Assembly (NCBI RefSeq): GCF_017874615.1
Contig: NZ_JAGIKV010000004.1
Span: 248,001 to 312,000 of the forward strand
Direction of reading: 5' to 3'
Length of the DNA: 64,000 nucleotides
Origin: Paenibacillus xylanexedens
Lineage (GTDB): Bacteria > Bacillota > Bacilli > Paenibacillales > Paenibacillaceae
Position 1 is the first letter of the stretch, and each line of letters starts with the position of its first letter. Of the stretch, positions 9,727 to 18,082 are shown one piece after another. Both the position numbers and the translations under genes were made by a program. Under the pieces are notes generated by a model. It saw only the letters and a program-made list of their open reading frames with translations. It ran no database searches and was not told the DNA's origin.

Positions 9727-10201
9727 GCATGCCCCTCCTTGTTACTGTGAGTCAACAACATCGGTGTTGGGGGCATAAAGGAACTCCTGATCGTTCTGGT
9801 TGTCATTAACATACGTATTGCACCTTCCATCTTTCATTTACAACATAAGAAAAGCTTCTGTTCGAAGCACGATCCGATGATGCTACATTCTTGGTGAATT
9901 CTATAGTCTTAAGGAAGACGTGTGACCAGTCCATTAAGTTTGATTATTAAAATATTCTTTATATTCATTCGTGAGTTCACGTTTAGCATTATACGCCCGA
10001 AATAAACCTCATACTTTACAGGAATAGTTACAAACGATTAAACCGATGTAACCTTTCCTACCAGCTCATATAGCTGTAAAATCATACTCTAATTTTGTCG
10101 TTAAATATAGTACTTTTCATCGAGTGGCTAAAATTACCTGTCCTGCTTGCGCAAACCAGCATACCCACGCACACATCGATTGAAACAATTGAATCCATAA
10201 C
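9727..10201. other. AT-rich intergenic region, nothing firm
   Basis: About 475 bp upstream of the acyltransferase gene and downstream of the flavin reductase terminator. I see no ORF with a ribosome binding site, no riboswitch motif and no clear repeat. It presumably carries the acyltransferase promoter, but no convincing -35/-10 pair stands out. Confidence 0.5.
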
Positions 10202-10228
10202 AAAAGGCTGCCGACTTGCTCAGCAGCC
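10202..10228 (-). terminator. Terminator of the flavin reductase-like gene
   Basis: GGCTGC/GCAGCC stem with an 11-base loop followed by TTTTG on the minus strand, about 75 bp after the stop codon. Confidence 0.75.
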
Positions 10229-10300
10229 AATATCCATTATAAACCTATGTCAGACCGGATTGAAAGTTTTGCTCATAATTGCTTCTTCTTGCCTAGGACC

Positions 10301-10861
10301 CTAGAGGTGGAACGGGTGAATCTTTTCTTCTGTCCTCGCATCCATGATCCGGTATGCTGAACGCCCTGTGTACATTGGGATTTGCAACTTCTCCAGATCA
10401 ACCATTCCATTCTCCAGAAAGTACTTCTGATCCTGATATCGCTGCAACACTTCGCCTGCAATCCATTCATGGTCACCATATGTCGTAATCTCCATAACCT
10501 TGCATTCATAAGCAAAATAAGCATCTGTCAAAATGGGTACACTTACCTTGATTCCTTCCTCATACGGAATGCCGAATCTTGTGAATTTATCCGTATCTCT
10601 CCCACTGAACGTTCCTGCAGCTTGAATCCACTCCGATCGATGAGCTGGCAGGAAATGAACGCCGAATACGCCACTCTTCTCAATGAGTTCATAGGAGTAT
10701 GTTTCCTTACGAAGGGAGATGCCGTATACGCCTGGTGATGATCCGATGTATGTATGCCATCCGGACGCCATCACATTCTGGACTCCCTCATGACGTGAAG
10801 TCACCACCGCTACCATTCCAGGATAAGAATAAAATATAGGTTCTTCTATCGGCTGACGCAT
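10301..10861 (-). CDS. Flavin reductase / flavoredoxin-like FMN-binding protein
   Basis: A 186-residue protein of the flavin reductase-like (FMN-binding split barrel) family. Features are the N-terminal strand FYSYPGMVAVVTSRHEGVQN, the MASGWHTYIGSSPGVYGISL FMN-pocket region, and ATG start after GAGGGGATTAG. Members bind FMN and reduce flavins or act as redox carriers; the partner here is unknown. It is divergent from the chloramphenicol acetyltransferase gene with 230 bp between the starts. No functional link between the two is evident. Cytoplasmic, no signal peptide. Confidence 0.85.
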   Translation of the reverse strand: MRQPIEEPIFYSYPGMVAVVTSRHEGVQNVMASGWHTYIGSSPGVYGISLRKETYSYELIEKSGVFGVHFLPAHRSEWIQAAGTFSGRDTDKFTRFGIPYEEGIKVSVPILTDAYFAYECKVMEITTYGDHEWIAGEVLQRYQDQKYFLENGMVDLEKLQIPMYTGRSAYRIMDARTEEKIHPFHL

Positions 10862-10971
10862 CTAATCCCCTCTCTTCTTCGTTATAAAGACAATTTTAAT
10901 TATAAAGGAAAGAAACAGGTTGAAAAAGCGTTTTGCAGACGATTTCGCTATAAGCGACATATTCACTATCA

Positions 10972-10980
10972 TGGTATACT
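10972..10980 (+). promoter_or_regulatory. Probable extended -10 promoter of the cat gene
   Basis: TGGTATACT is an extended -10 element (TGnTATACT) with no clear -35. It would start transcription near 10987, about 40 nt before the leader peptide. Assigned by position and match only. Confidence 0.45.
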
Positions 10981-11026
10981 GAAATGGTCAATTTCTAAAA
11001 ATACGATACTGGGAATGTGATAGGAT

Positions 11027-11056
11027 ATGGTCAAATCAGTCAAATATACCTCCTAA
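11027..11056 (+). CDS. Attenuation leader peptide of the cat gene (9 aa)
   Basis: ATG GTC AAA TCA GTC AAA TAT ACC TCC TAA encodes MVKSVKYTS. Size, composition and the ACC-TCC-TAA ending closely resemble leaders of inducible cat genes (for example the MVKTD.. leader of cat-86, from memory). The last codons form the left arm of a stem that hides the cat ribosome binding site. Its own ribosome binding site is weak (AGGA 2-3 nt, GGGA 12 nt upstream), which is odd for such leaders. Confidence 0.75.
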   Translation: MVKSVKYTS

Positions 11057-11084
11057 ATAAATCCATTATTCAAATTTAGGAGGT
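11048..11084 (+). promoter_or_regulatory. Translational attenuator stem sequestering the cat ribosome binding site
   Basis: ACCTCCTAAAT (11048-11058) and ATTTAGGAGGT (11074-11084) are perfect 11-bp inverted repeats with a 15-nt loop. The right arm contains the AGGAGG site used by the cat start codon 9 nt later. A ribosome stalled by chloramphenicol in the leader would open the stem. This is the known mechanism for inducible cat genes; its operation here is inferred. Confidence 0.85.
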
Positions 11085-11092
11085 TATAACTT

Positions 11093-11740
11093 ATGTTTAA
11101 TTCAATCGTGTTAGATCAGTGGGATCGAAAGCCATACTTTGACCACTACTTGAATCAGGTCAGATGTACCTACAGCATAACTGCTAATCTGGATATCACG
11201 CTATTGATCAACGAACTGAAGCTTAAAGGATTGAAGTTCTATCCGGCTCTTATTCATATGATCTCTACGGTCGTCAATGCACACAGGGAATTTCGAACTT
11301 GTTTTGATGCCGAGGGGAGATTGGGCTATTGGGACGAAATGTCTCCGAGTTATACGATTTTTCATGAGGACAACAAAAGTTTCTCAACGATCTGGACAGC
11401 ATTCCATGAAGATTTCGAGACGTTCCACATTCGTTATCTGGAAGATATGAAGAATTACAAAGATCACAAACAATTTGTTGCCAAACCCAATGAACCGCCA
11501 AATACTTTTCCCGTTTCCAGTATTCCCTGGGTGAACTTTACGGGATTTAATCTGAATATTTACAATGAAGGAACCTACTTGTTGCCTATTTTCACGATGG
11601 GAAAATATGTTCAACAGAACGATAAAGTTTATCTTCCCTTATCCGTTCAGTTACATCACGCCGTGTGCGACGGCTACCATGCTGGTGTTTTATTTAATGA
11701 ATTGCAATCACTTGCAGATCGATGCCAGGATTGGTGTTAG
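11093..11740 (+). CDS. cat: Chloramphenicol O-acetyltransferase, type A
   Basis: A 215-residue enzyme that transfers acetyl from acetyl-CoA to the 3-hydroxyl of chloramphenicol. The catalytic block HHAVCDGYH lies near residues 188-196, with the general-base His at 189 and the structural Asp at 193. Length and overall pattern fit the trimeric type A family. Expression is probably drug-inducible through the leader peptide and stem just upstream. It has its own promoter and terminator and no flanking transposase or resistance genes, so it looks like a resident chromosomal gene. Activity on chloramphenicol cannot be proven from sequence. Confidence 0.92.
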   Translation: MFNSIVLDQWDRKPYFDHYLNQVRCTYSITANLDITLLINELKLKGLKFYPALIHMISTVVNAHREFRTCFDAEGRLGYWDEMSPSYTIFHEDNKSFSTIWTAFHEDFETFHIRYLEDMKNYKDHKQFVAKPNEPPNTFPVSSIPWVNFTGFNLNIYNEGTYLLPIFTMGKYVQQNDKVYLPLSVQLHHAVCDGYHAGVLFNELQSLADRCQDWC

Positions 11741-11754
11741 TTAGCTAAATGACG

Positions 11755-11802
11755 AAAAGGCATTCCTGACTTCGTAATGGAGTCAGGAGTGCCTTTTTTT
11801 TT
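11755..11802. terminator. Bidirectional terminator between cat and nrdJ
   Basis: AAAGGCA..CCTGAC paired with GTCAGG..TGCC and a run of nine Ts on the plus strand. The A-run on the left arm also gives Ts on the minus strand, so it can stop both convergent transcripts. Confidence 0.88.
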
Positions 11803-11822
11803 CTCTTTTTTTCATAAGATAT

Positions 11823-14462
11823 TTAATTGCACTTACTGTACCCACAGTTGCTACATGTTTTGCATCCTTCCACATTCATCAGGGACGCCGAGCCGCATGA
11901 AGGACATAAATCTCTCGATTCGGTAAAGGTTTTCTGATCCTCCACTTCTGGATACGTGCTCTCCACTTGATTCTGTTCTTGTAATGCTCCAGTTTCGTTC
12001 TCCTGCACATTGCTCTGTACATGACTTTCCAATGCTTTGGCGACTGCATCAGCAATCGATTCAACCCTGTTGGCTCCGAAGCCAATCGCTCCCGAACCAC
12101 CGATTCCCTTGAGATGTTTGATCAACAGTTCAACCTTGTGCCCATGATCTCCATATCGAAGGAACAGAGAGCATACTCGACCAAGTGCCTCAGCCATGGC
12201 GAAAACATCCGATCCCGCTTTGCCCACGTTCAGGAAGATCTCACCCGGCGTTCCCTCCAGATCATTGATCGTAATGTAAGCCATACCGAATGGCGTATTG
12301 ATTTTGTATGTCGCACCGCGCAGTACCTGAGGACGGCTTCTATATTGTTTATCCAGCACTGAAGAAGAGGAAGGGGTTTGCTCGGAAGAATGCGTTCTAA
12401 CACCAACCTGGCTATTGGAAGTTCCATCACTTGCCTGTACTTCAGCATTATTCGGGTTTTCTATAGCAGATACGACTGTCTTTTCTTCAGCTTCCGCTGT
12501 GTTCTGATCTTCAGTCTTGGTCTCTTCCTTCTTCGACGTGGACAACACCTGCACATCCCTGCTGCCGTCGCGGTATATCGTTACACCCTTGCAGCCAAGG
12601 TCGAAGGCCAGTTCGTACAGCTCAGCCGTATCCTCCACTGTAAAATCAGCCGGACAGTTGGCCGTCTTCGAGATCGAGCTATCCACCCATTGCTGGATCG
12701 CAGCCTGCACCCGGATATGATTCTCAGCCGACAGATCCATCGCCGTCACATAATAGTCTGGTAAAGCTTCACCCGGATGTTCATCCAGCCAATCTTGTGC
12801 GATCGGTACGAACTGTTCATCATAACCTAGACGACTCTGACGGAAATACTTGAAGGCGAAATACGGTTCAATACCTGTTGATGTGCCCACCATCGTACCT
12901 GTACTTCCCGTTGGCGCTTGTGTGATCAGTGTGACATTTCGAATGCCCTGTTTACGAATGGCCTCTCCCACTTCAGGGTACGTCGCAACCATGTTTTTCA
13001 TGAATTCACTCTGTAAATACGGTTCAGCTTCGAAAGCTGGAAAAGCTCCCTTCTCTGCTGCAATCTCTGCCGATGCCAGATAGGCCTCCTTCGCCATGAA
13101 TCCATACAGTTTATCCAGAAAAACAAGAGATTCAGGACTGCCGTATCGAATACGCAGCATAATCATCAGCTCTGCCAGTCCCATTGTGCCAAGCCCAACC
13201 CGGCGTTCACGCTGCTGATTCAGTCTATTTTCCTCAAAATGATATGGTGTTGCATCGATGACATTATCCAAAAATCTAGCCGAGATACGAGTGGTTTCCG
13301 CCAGTTCATCCCATGCCACATCATGATTTGTTTCATCGTAGAATTTGGACAGATTGATCGCAGACAGATTACATACACCCCAGCCAGGCAGGCCTTGTTC
13401 CCCGCACGGATTAGTACAGATAATCGGATTGAAGTACCAGCTGTTGGACATCTGGTTGTAGTACTCCATGAATACCACACCAGGCTCTGCCGATTTCCAG
13501 GCTGATTCAATAATGGTATGCCAGATTTCGCGCGCCTTCAGCGTACGATAGTGCACCACCGAATGACCTGCGGCTTTCCATTGTTGCATATCCCCGTTCC
13601 ACTCGGTATCATAGTCTGGATCGTTCGTATCGGGGAAAACCAAGTCCCAATCACCGTCCTGCTTGACAGCCTCCATAAATGCGTTGCTCACACATACAGA
13701 CAGATTGGCATTGGTCACCTGCCCCATCGTTTGTTTCACGGTAATAAAATCAAGCACATCTGGATGCCAGTCATTCATCATGAGCATGAGCGCACCCCGG
13801 CGGCTTCCGCCCTGTTCTATCAGTCCAGTCGTATAACTGAACAATCCGCCCCACGATACGGAACCGCTGGATGATCCGTTGACACCTTTCACCACCGCTC
13901 GGCGAGGACGCAAAGAGGACAAATTAATACCTACGCCTCCCCCACGTGCCATAACCTCCGTCATCTCAGTCAAGGTTCTCATGATGCCACCCCGACTGTC
14001 TTGCGGAGACGGAATGACATAACAATTGAAGAGTGTCAACTCATCGCTTGCCCCCGCACCCGCAGCAATCCGGCCTCCGGGTACTAACTTCCAATCTTCC
14101 AACACAGAGCGGAACTTGGACTCCCACGTTGCCCGCTTATCGGCTGTGGATTCGACAGAAGCCATCGCTTTGGCAAGACGGTCCCACATCTCTTCCGGTG
14201 TTTTTTCTATGTTGAGTGTCAGTTTCTCCACATTTGTCTCGATCATCTCACCGCTTCGAGTTCTTACCTGTACAAGCTGACCCTTACGTTCTATGATTTC
14301 GCCCACTTCCTTGGTCGGGAACTTCGGATCATCCTTCGTTAATACCAATACCACATCTCCGACCTTGGCATGATTCGAATCAGCGTCCTTCCAGGCGTAT
14401 CGGTCCAGAAATATTTTTTCGCTAAGTCCTTCTAATTGGTGCGATCGTTGGTTCGATTTCAT
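11823..14462 (-). CDS. nrdJ: Class II (adenosylcobalamin-dependent) ribonucleotide reductase
   Basis: An 879-residue vitamin B12-dependent ribonucleotide reductase, which makes deoxyribonucleotides without oxygen dependence. FNCYVIPSPQD carries one redox Cys, NPCGEQGLPGWGVCNLSAIN carries the catalytic Asn-Cys-Glu and further Cys, and TQAPTGSTGTMVGTSTGIEP is the phosphate-binding segment. The C-terminal tail (CPSCGSASL...CKTCSNCGYSKC) is the usual Cys-rich zinc-ribbon-like end. The ATG at 14462 is chosen, since GGAGG lies 12 nt upstream; the TTG at 14474 directly abuts that site. A poorly conserved linker (about 640-740) precedes the last domain. Two NrdR-like boxes lie upstream. Confidence 0.95.
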   Translation of the reverse strand: MKSNQRSHQLEGLSEKIFLDRYAWKDADSNHAKVGDVVLVLTKDDPKFPTKEVGEIIERKGQLVQVRTRSGEMIETNVEKLTLNIEKTPEEMWDRLAKAMASVESTADKRATWESKFRSVLEDWKLVPGGRIAAGAGASDELTLFNCYVIPSPQDSRGGIMRTLTEMTEVMARGGGVGINLSSLRPRRAVVKGVNGSSSGSVSWGGLFSYTTGLIEQGGSRRGALMLMMNDWHPDVLDFITVKQTMGQVTNANLSVCVSNAFMEAVKQDGDWDLVFPDTNDPDYDTEWNGDMQQWKAAGHSVVHYRTLKAREIWHTIIESAWKSAEPGVVFMEYYNQMSNSWYFNPIICTNPCGEQGLPGWGVCNLSAINLSKFYDETNHDVAWDELAETTRISARFLDNVIDATPYHFEENRLNQQRERRVGLGTMGLAELMIMLRIRYGSPESLVFLDKLYGFMAKEAYLASAEIAAEKGAFPAFEAEPYLQSEFMKNMVATYPEVGEAIRKQGIRNVTLITQAPTGSTGTMVGTSTGIEPYFAFKYFRQSRLGYDEQFVPIAQDWLDEHPGEALPDYYVTAMDLSAENHIRVQAAIQQWVDSSISKTANCPADFTVEDTAELYELAFDLGCKGVTIYRDGSRDVQVLSTSKKEETKTEDQNTAEAEEKTVVSAIENPNNAEVQASDGTSNSQVGVRTHSSEQTPSSSSVLDKQYRSRPQVLRGATYKINTPFGMAYITINDLEGTPGEIFLNVGKAGSDVFAMAEALGRVCSLFLRYGDHGHKVELLIKHLKGIGGSGAIGFGANRVESIADAVAKALESHVQSNVQENETGALQEQNQVESTYPEVEDQKTFTESRDLCPSCGSASLMNVEGCKTCSNCGYSKCN

Positions 14463-14524
14463 CGCTACATTCAACCTCCCCAGAATAAAGCTCCATGTTC
14501 ACTATAAGAGTAAATTATGATGAG

Positions 14525-14540
14525 ACACCACATATAGTGA
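14525..14540. promoter_or_regulatory. NrdR-like box 1 (downstream of the nrdJ -10)
   Basis: ACACCACATATAGTGA matches 13 of 16 positions of the palindromic NrdR box (ACACTATATATAGTGT). It lies just downstream of the predicted -10 of nrdJ (minus-strand TATACT at 14550-14555). NrdR is the conserved repressor of ribonucleotide reductase genes. Confidence 0.7.
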
Positions 14541-14557
14541 TATAAATCCAGTATAAT

Positions 14558-14573
14558 ACACCATATATTGATT
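14558..14573. promoter_or_regulatory. NrdR-like box 2 (in the nrdJ promoter spacer)
   Basis: ACACCATATATTGATT is a weaker NrdR-box match whose centre is 33 bp from box 1, about three helical turns, the usual spacing of paired boxes. It falls between a weak -35 (TGGAAA) and the -10 on the minus strand, a repressor position. Confidence 0.6.
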
Positions 14574-14754
14574 TTCCATATGACTTTTATCATAGTCCAT
14601 CTTCATAAACTCCCCGCTCGGACAAGCTTCTTCACACACCCTCAGACTCACGCATACAAAACCTGTGAATTTCTGGGTTCAATATAAGTTAAACTAATCA
14701 TTTGCACTTCAACGGAGAGGACAGAAAAAACCTGAAAAAGCGAAGCGTTCGCCT

Positions 14755-14807
14755 TTATCCCCGGATTTCCCCCTCCAGAAAAGGGAATCAAAGAAATCTG
14801 GGGATAA
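14755..14807. repeat. Imperfect 15-bp inverted repeat in the nrdJ-helicase gap
   Basis: TTATCCCCGGATTTC (14755-14769) and GAAATCTGGGGATAA (14793-14807) pair at 14 of 15 positions around a 23-bp spacer. There is no T-run on either side and it is far from both genes, so it is not an ordinary terminator. Only this copy is present in the window. It may be a member of an interspersed palindromic repeat family. Apart from this and the nrdJ promoter, the 14463-14951 gap shows nothing else. Confidence 0.6.
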
Positions 14808-14951
14808 CAGCGATTGGAAGGTTGTTCTGTCATCGTAGTGTTCGTGCAAATAAAATGTAGTTCAACTTATATAGTTATGAACTGACTCTCATTCGTCCAT
14901 ACTATTACCTACGAATAAAACGTCATCACGTATGGCAGGGGAGGAAACACC

Positions 14952-16715
14952 ATGAACCGGAAAAACCCGCAACACATGAATCAACCTGTAGCCGAGCTGC
15001 CCGTTCCCTTGGAATTTGATCGAAGCTGGATTAATCAATTGGAATCAAGACTGGATAAAGGAGGTCCTTGGGGGGATTACCGACTCTTTCAACTCGGCAT
15101 TCAAGCGGAAGAGACCAACCTGATTCCCAATTTTGACGAAATTCAGTGTTTGAAGCATCTACAAGGCCTTACTCCACTCCCTCACCAGATGGACACTGCA
15201 CGCAGAGTATTATTTGAAATGTCAGGCCGGGCAATTCTCGCCGATGAGGTGGGTCTTGGCAAAACCATTGAAGCCGGTCTCATTCTGAAAGAATATATGG
15301 TTCGGGGTCTCGTATCCAAGGTACTCATTCTTGTGCCAGCGTCTCTTGTGCTGCAATGGGTTCGGGAGTTGAATTCAAAATTCGGCATCCCTGCCATTGC
15401 CCAGAAAAAGGCCTATTCCTGGCAAAATGAAGTGGTTGTTGCTTCCATGGATACAGCAAAACGTGACCCGCATAAAGATATGCTGCTGAATACCGATTAC
15501 GACATGATTATTATTGACGAGGCTCATAAGCTCAAAAACAAGAAAACAACCAACTATCAATTCATGCTGAAATTGCGCAAAAAGTATTGTCTGCTGCTTA
15601 CAGCTACACCTGTGCAGAACGATATGAGTGAATTGTTCAATCTGATCAACCTGCTGAAGCCCGGTCAACTGGGTCGTCAGGGTGACTTTGCGGCCAACTT
15701 TGTTGTAGACAAACGGGTTCCGAAAAATCAGGAACAGCTTAAGAACGAGTTATCCAAAGTCATGATTCGTAACCGCCGCGGCGAAGGCCCTGTTCAATTT
15801 ACCAAACGGAACGTCTCCAACGTGAATCTGCAACTATCGCCCGAAGAACAAGCGCTTTATGATGGCGTGACTTCCTTTGTTAAAGACCAGTACCAGGAAG
15901 CTGGCGGTAACCTGAGCAGCATGCTCTCCCTTGTTACATTGCAGCGTGAAGTGTGCAGCAGTCGGGATGCTGTATTCGTGACGCTGGTTAACCTGTCGAA
16001 GAAACTTCCGCTGGACTCTCCCCTTCGGGACAAGATTTGGGAACTCGTTGCCCATATTAAAGCGATCAAGGAGAATACCAAAGCGGAGAAAACGATGGAG
16101 CTGGTTCGGAACATGAATGAAAAAGTAATTATCTTCACCGAATACCGGGCCACGCAGGAGTATCTGCTAAACTATTTCCGCAACAATGGGCTTACGGCTG
16201 TACCCTATCGGGGTGGCATGAATCGAGGCAAAAAAGACTGGATGATGGATCTCTTCCGCGGGCGTGTGCAGGCCATGATTGCAACCGAAGCAGGTGGTGA
16301 GGGCATCAATTTGCAATTTTGCCATCATATGATCAACTTTGATCTGCCTTGGAACCCTATGCGGGTTGAGCAGCGGATCGGTCGGGTACACCGGCTGGGA
16401 CAGCAGAATGACGTGAACATTTTTAATTTATCTACGACGGGAACCATTGAGGAACATATTCTGAGTCTGCTGCATGAGAAGATCAATATGTTTGAAATGG
16501 TGATCGGCGGGCTGGATGTAATTCTGGAACGGTTAGAGAAGAAGGAGTCTATTGAGAAAAGTTTGTACAAGATTATGCTGGAATCACAAACTGATGAAGA
16601 TATTCGCCGCAAAATGGATTCACTTGGACAATCGTTGAACTCTATTCAACGTGAGGTTTCAGATGAAGGGCCTGCCGTATCCGGGTTGTTAGATCTTCGC
16701 AAAGGAGGTAGCTGA
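14952..16715 (+). CDS. SNF2-family DNA helicase/ATPase (YqhH-like)
   Basis: A 587-residue superfamily 2 translocase. Motifs in order are: Q-like LTPLPHQMDTARRVLFE, Walker A DEVGLGKTIEAG (near residue 100), DEAH box IIIDEAHKLKN (about 185), LLLTATPVQN (about 215), and motifs V/VI ATEAGGEGINLQ and QRIGRVHRLGQ (about 470). RapA/SNF2 relatives use ATP to move along duplex DNA and displace proteins. The start follows GGGGAGG. The next gene begins 3 bp after the stop, so the two are one operon. B. subtilis has the same pair (yqhH-yqhG). Its substrate is unknown. Confidence 0.9.
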   Translation: MNRKNPQHMNQPVAELPVPLEFDRSWINQLESRLDKGGPWGDYRLFQLGIQAEETNLIPNFDEIQCLKHLQGLTPLPHQMDTARRVLFEMSGRAILADEVGLGKTIEAGLILKEYMVRGLVSKVLILVPASLVLQWVRELNSKFGIPAIAQKKAYSWQNEVVVASMDTAKRDPHKDMLLNTDYDMIIIDEAHKLKNKKTTNYQFMLKLRKKYCLLLTATPVQNDMSELFNLINLLKPGQLGRQGDFAANFVVDKRVPKNQEQLKNELSKVMIRNRRGEGPVQFTKRNVSNVNLQLSPEEQALYDGVTSFVKDQYQEAGGNLSSMLSLVTLQREVCSSRDAVFVTLVNLSKKLPLDSPLRDKIWELVAHIKAIKENTKAEKTMELVRNMNEKVIIFTEYRATQEYLLNYFRNNGLTAVPYRGGMNRGKKDWMMDLFRGRVQAMIATEAGGEGINLQFCHHMINFDLPWNPMRVEQRIGRVHRLGQQNDVNIFNLSTTGTIEEHILSLLHEKINMFEMVIGGLDVILERLEKKESIEKSLYKIMLESQTDEDIRRKMDSLGQSLNSIQREVSDEGPAVSGLLDLRKGGS

Positions 16716-16718
16716 CCC

Positions 16719-17918
16719 ATGACCATGTCTCCCCATGAAGTACAGGCTTATGTTCTCACCTATCTGGAAGCACTGGATTGTCAGATTATGGAGCGTTCCC
16801 CTGCCCATGTTACAGTCAAACTCTCGCCTGAGGCGGACAAAGCGTTGACCAATCGCCCCTATTATTGGGGGTTCGTTGAACGAACCGGAGCACCCGCTGA
16901 GACGATGTCCTTTACATTTATATTTGATCCTGACAGCTATCAGCAGGCCATTGAAGCAGCAGAAGCCAAAGCAGCGCAAACATCACCTCCGGTTGCAACT
17001 GACCCTGCGGGTACGAATGGCGTAACTAACGGAAATACCCCAGGTGAGCCACCAAAGGACACTATTCTGGGTCGTTACTTCGGCATCACTCCCTCCTTGC
17101 CACAGCTGGGACCGGGACGTATATTGCGCGAAGATGTGGTGTATGGCAGTCGCAGGTTACAACAGATTTTCGGTGCAGCCCGAGAAGGCGGTGCCTTCGT
17201 AAACCTGTTCGAACAGGCAGCCAAACGGCAATTGCGCGCTACAGCGCCAGCCGTATATGAGCCTTGGCTCGGTGTATGTTTCAAGGTGGAATTCGCCTGT
17301 GACTTGAAACGGGAGGAATTGCATTTTCTCGGCATCTCCCTTCGCTCGGGTGAAATTATAGAGAAATTCGGCACTAAGCTGAACCGACGTGATCTTAGTC
17401 CGAGGCTTGCGGAGAACATGCATGTGCAGACAGCGAAAGTTTCGTTATCCGATGCCGGAGCTGCTTTGGAATCTCATTTGACGAACCGCTTGCAGAAACT
17501 CGATTACAGCTGGGCAGAGAAAGCCCAAGAGCGGCTTGATCTGGAGCTGGACGTGTTGGACACCTATTATGAGGCGGTACTCCGGGAAGATACGCCTGAG
17601 GTAGAATCACCAGGTAACATAACCTCAGTCACGGAGAATCAGAATGTCCATTCTGACCGCACACCACCTGCATCACTGAAAAAAGTTGTGGATATAAATA
17701 ACGCTAAACCTATTGGAGCAGATGTAGAACTGGCGGCAGAGGCCGCAGTACCGATCGACACCGAGACAGATGCCGAAGAAGAGAAAGCGAAGCAGGCGGT
17801 TATGGATCGTGAAGCCATGAAACTGCAATATGAGACACGCCGAACCGAGATGATCTGGCAATATGAGCCCAAAGTGAAAGTGACTGCCATTAGCAGCGGT
17901 ATGTTTCACTTAAGATAA
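16719..17918 (+). CDS. YqhG-like protein, partner of SNF2 helicase
   Basis: A 399-residue cytoplasmic protein recognisable as YqhG-like from its N-terminus (MSPHEVQAYVLTYLEALDC, YYWGFVERTGAPAETMSFTF) and from its place directly after the SNF2 helicase. A low-complexity stretch around residues 85-115 and an acidic 285-365 segment are likely linkers. The C-terminus ends RTEMIWQYEPKVKVTAISSG. Its function is unknown. The tight pairing suggests that it works with, or controls, the helicase. The gene ends at a strong terminator. Confidence 0.8.
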   Translation: MTMSPHEVQAYVLTYLEALDCQIMERSPAHVTVKLSPEADKALTNRPYYWGFVERTGAPAETMSFTFIFDPDSYQQAIEAAEAKAAQTSPPVATDPAGTNGVTNGNTPGEPPKDTILGRYFGITPSLPQLGPGRILREDVVYGSRRLQQIFGAAREGGAFVNLFEQAAKRQLRATAPAVYEPWLGVCFKVEFACDLKREELHFLGISLRSGEIIEKFGTKLNRRDLSPRLAENMHVQTAKVSLSDAGAALESHLTNRLQKLDYSWAEKAQERLDLELDVLDTYYEAVLREDTPEVESPGNITSVTENQNVHSDRTPPASLKKVVDINNAKPIGADVELAAEAAVPIDTETDAEEEKAKQAVMDREAMKLQYETRRTEMIWQYEPKVKVTAISSGMFHLR

Positions 17919-17935
17919 ACGAAAGATAGACGAAG

Positions 17936-17974
17936 ACACTACTTTTCCTGCAAATGCTGGCAAAAGTAGTGTTT
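17936..17974 (+). terminator. Terminator of the SNF2-YqhG operon
   Basis: ACACTACTTTT/AAAAGTAGTGT perfect 11-bp stem followed by TTTATT. Confidence 0.85.
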
Positions 17975-18082
17975 ATTCATGATTAGCCGCCCGACAGGTT
18001 GCAGCAACCTTTGCATAGCCTGTCCCATAGAATGAAATTAGGACGCGCTCAGGTAACGGATAAATGAAAAGTAGGTGTAAAT

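Noticed and set aside
10095..10304. 69-codon plus-strand frame upstream of the flavin reductase end
   Set aside because: No ribosome binding site, overlaps the terminator, no recognisable sequence.
11093..11740. cat gene as part of a mobile resistance element
   Set aside because: No transposase, integrase, inverted repeats or other resistance genes nearby; base composition matches its surroundings.
14648..14833. 61-codon minus-strand frame in the nrdJ-helicase gap
   Set aside because: It runs through the palindromic repeat, lacks a ribosome binding site, and does not look like protein.
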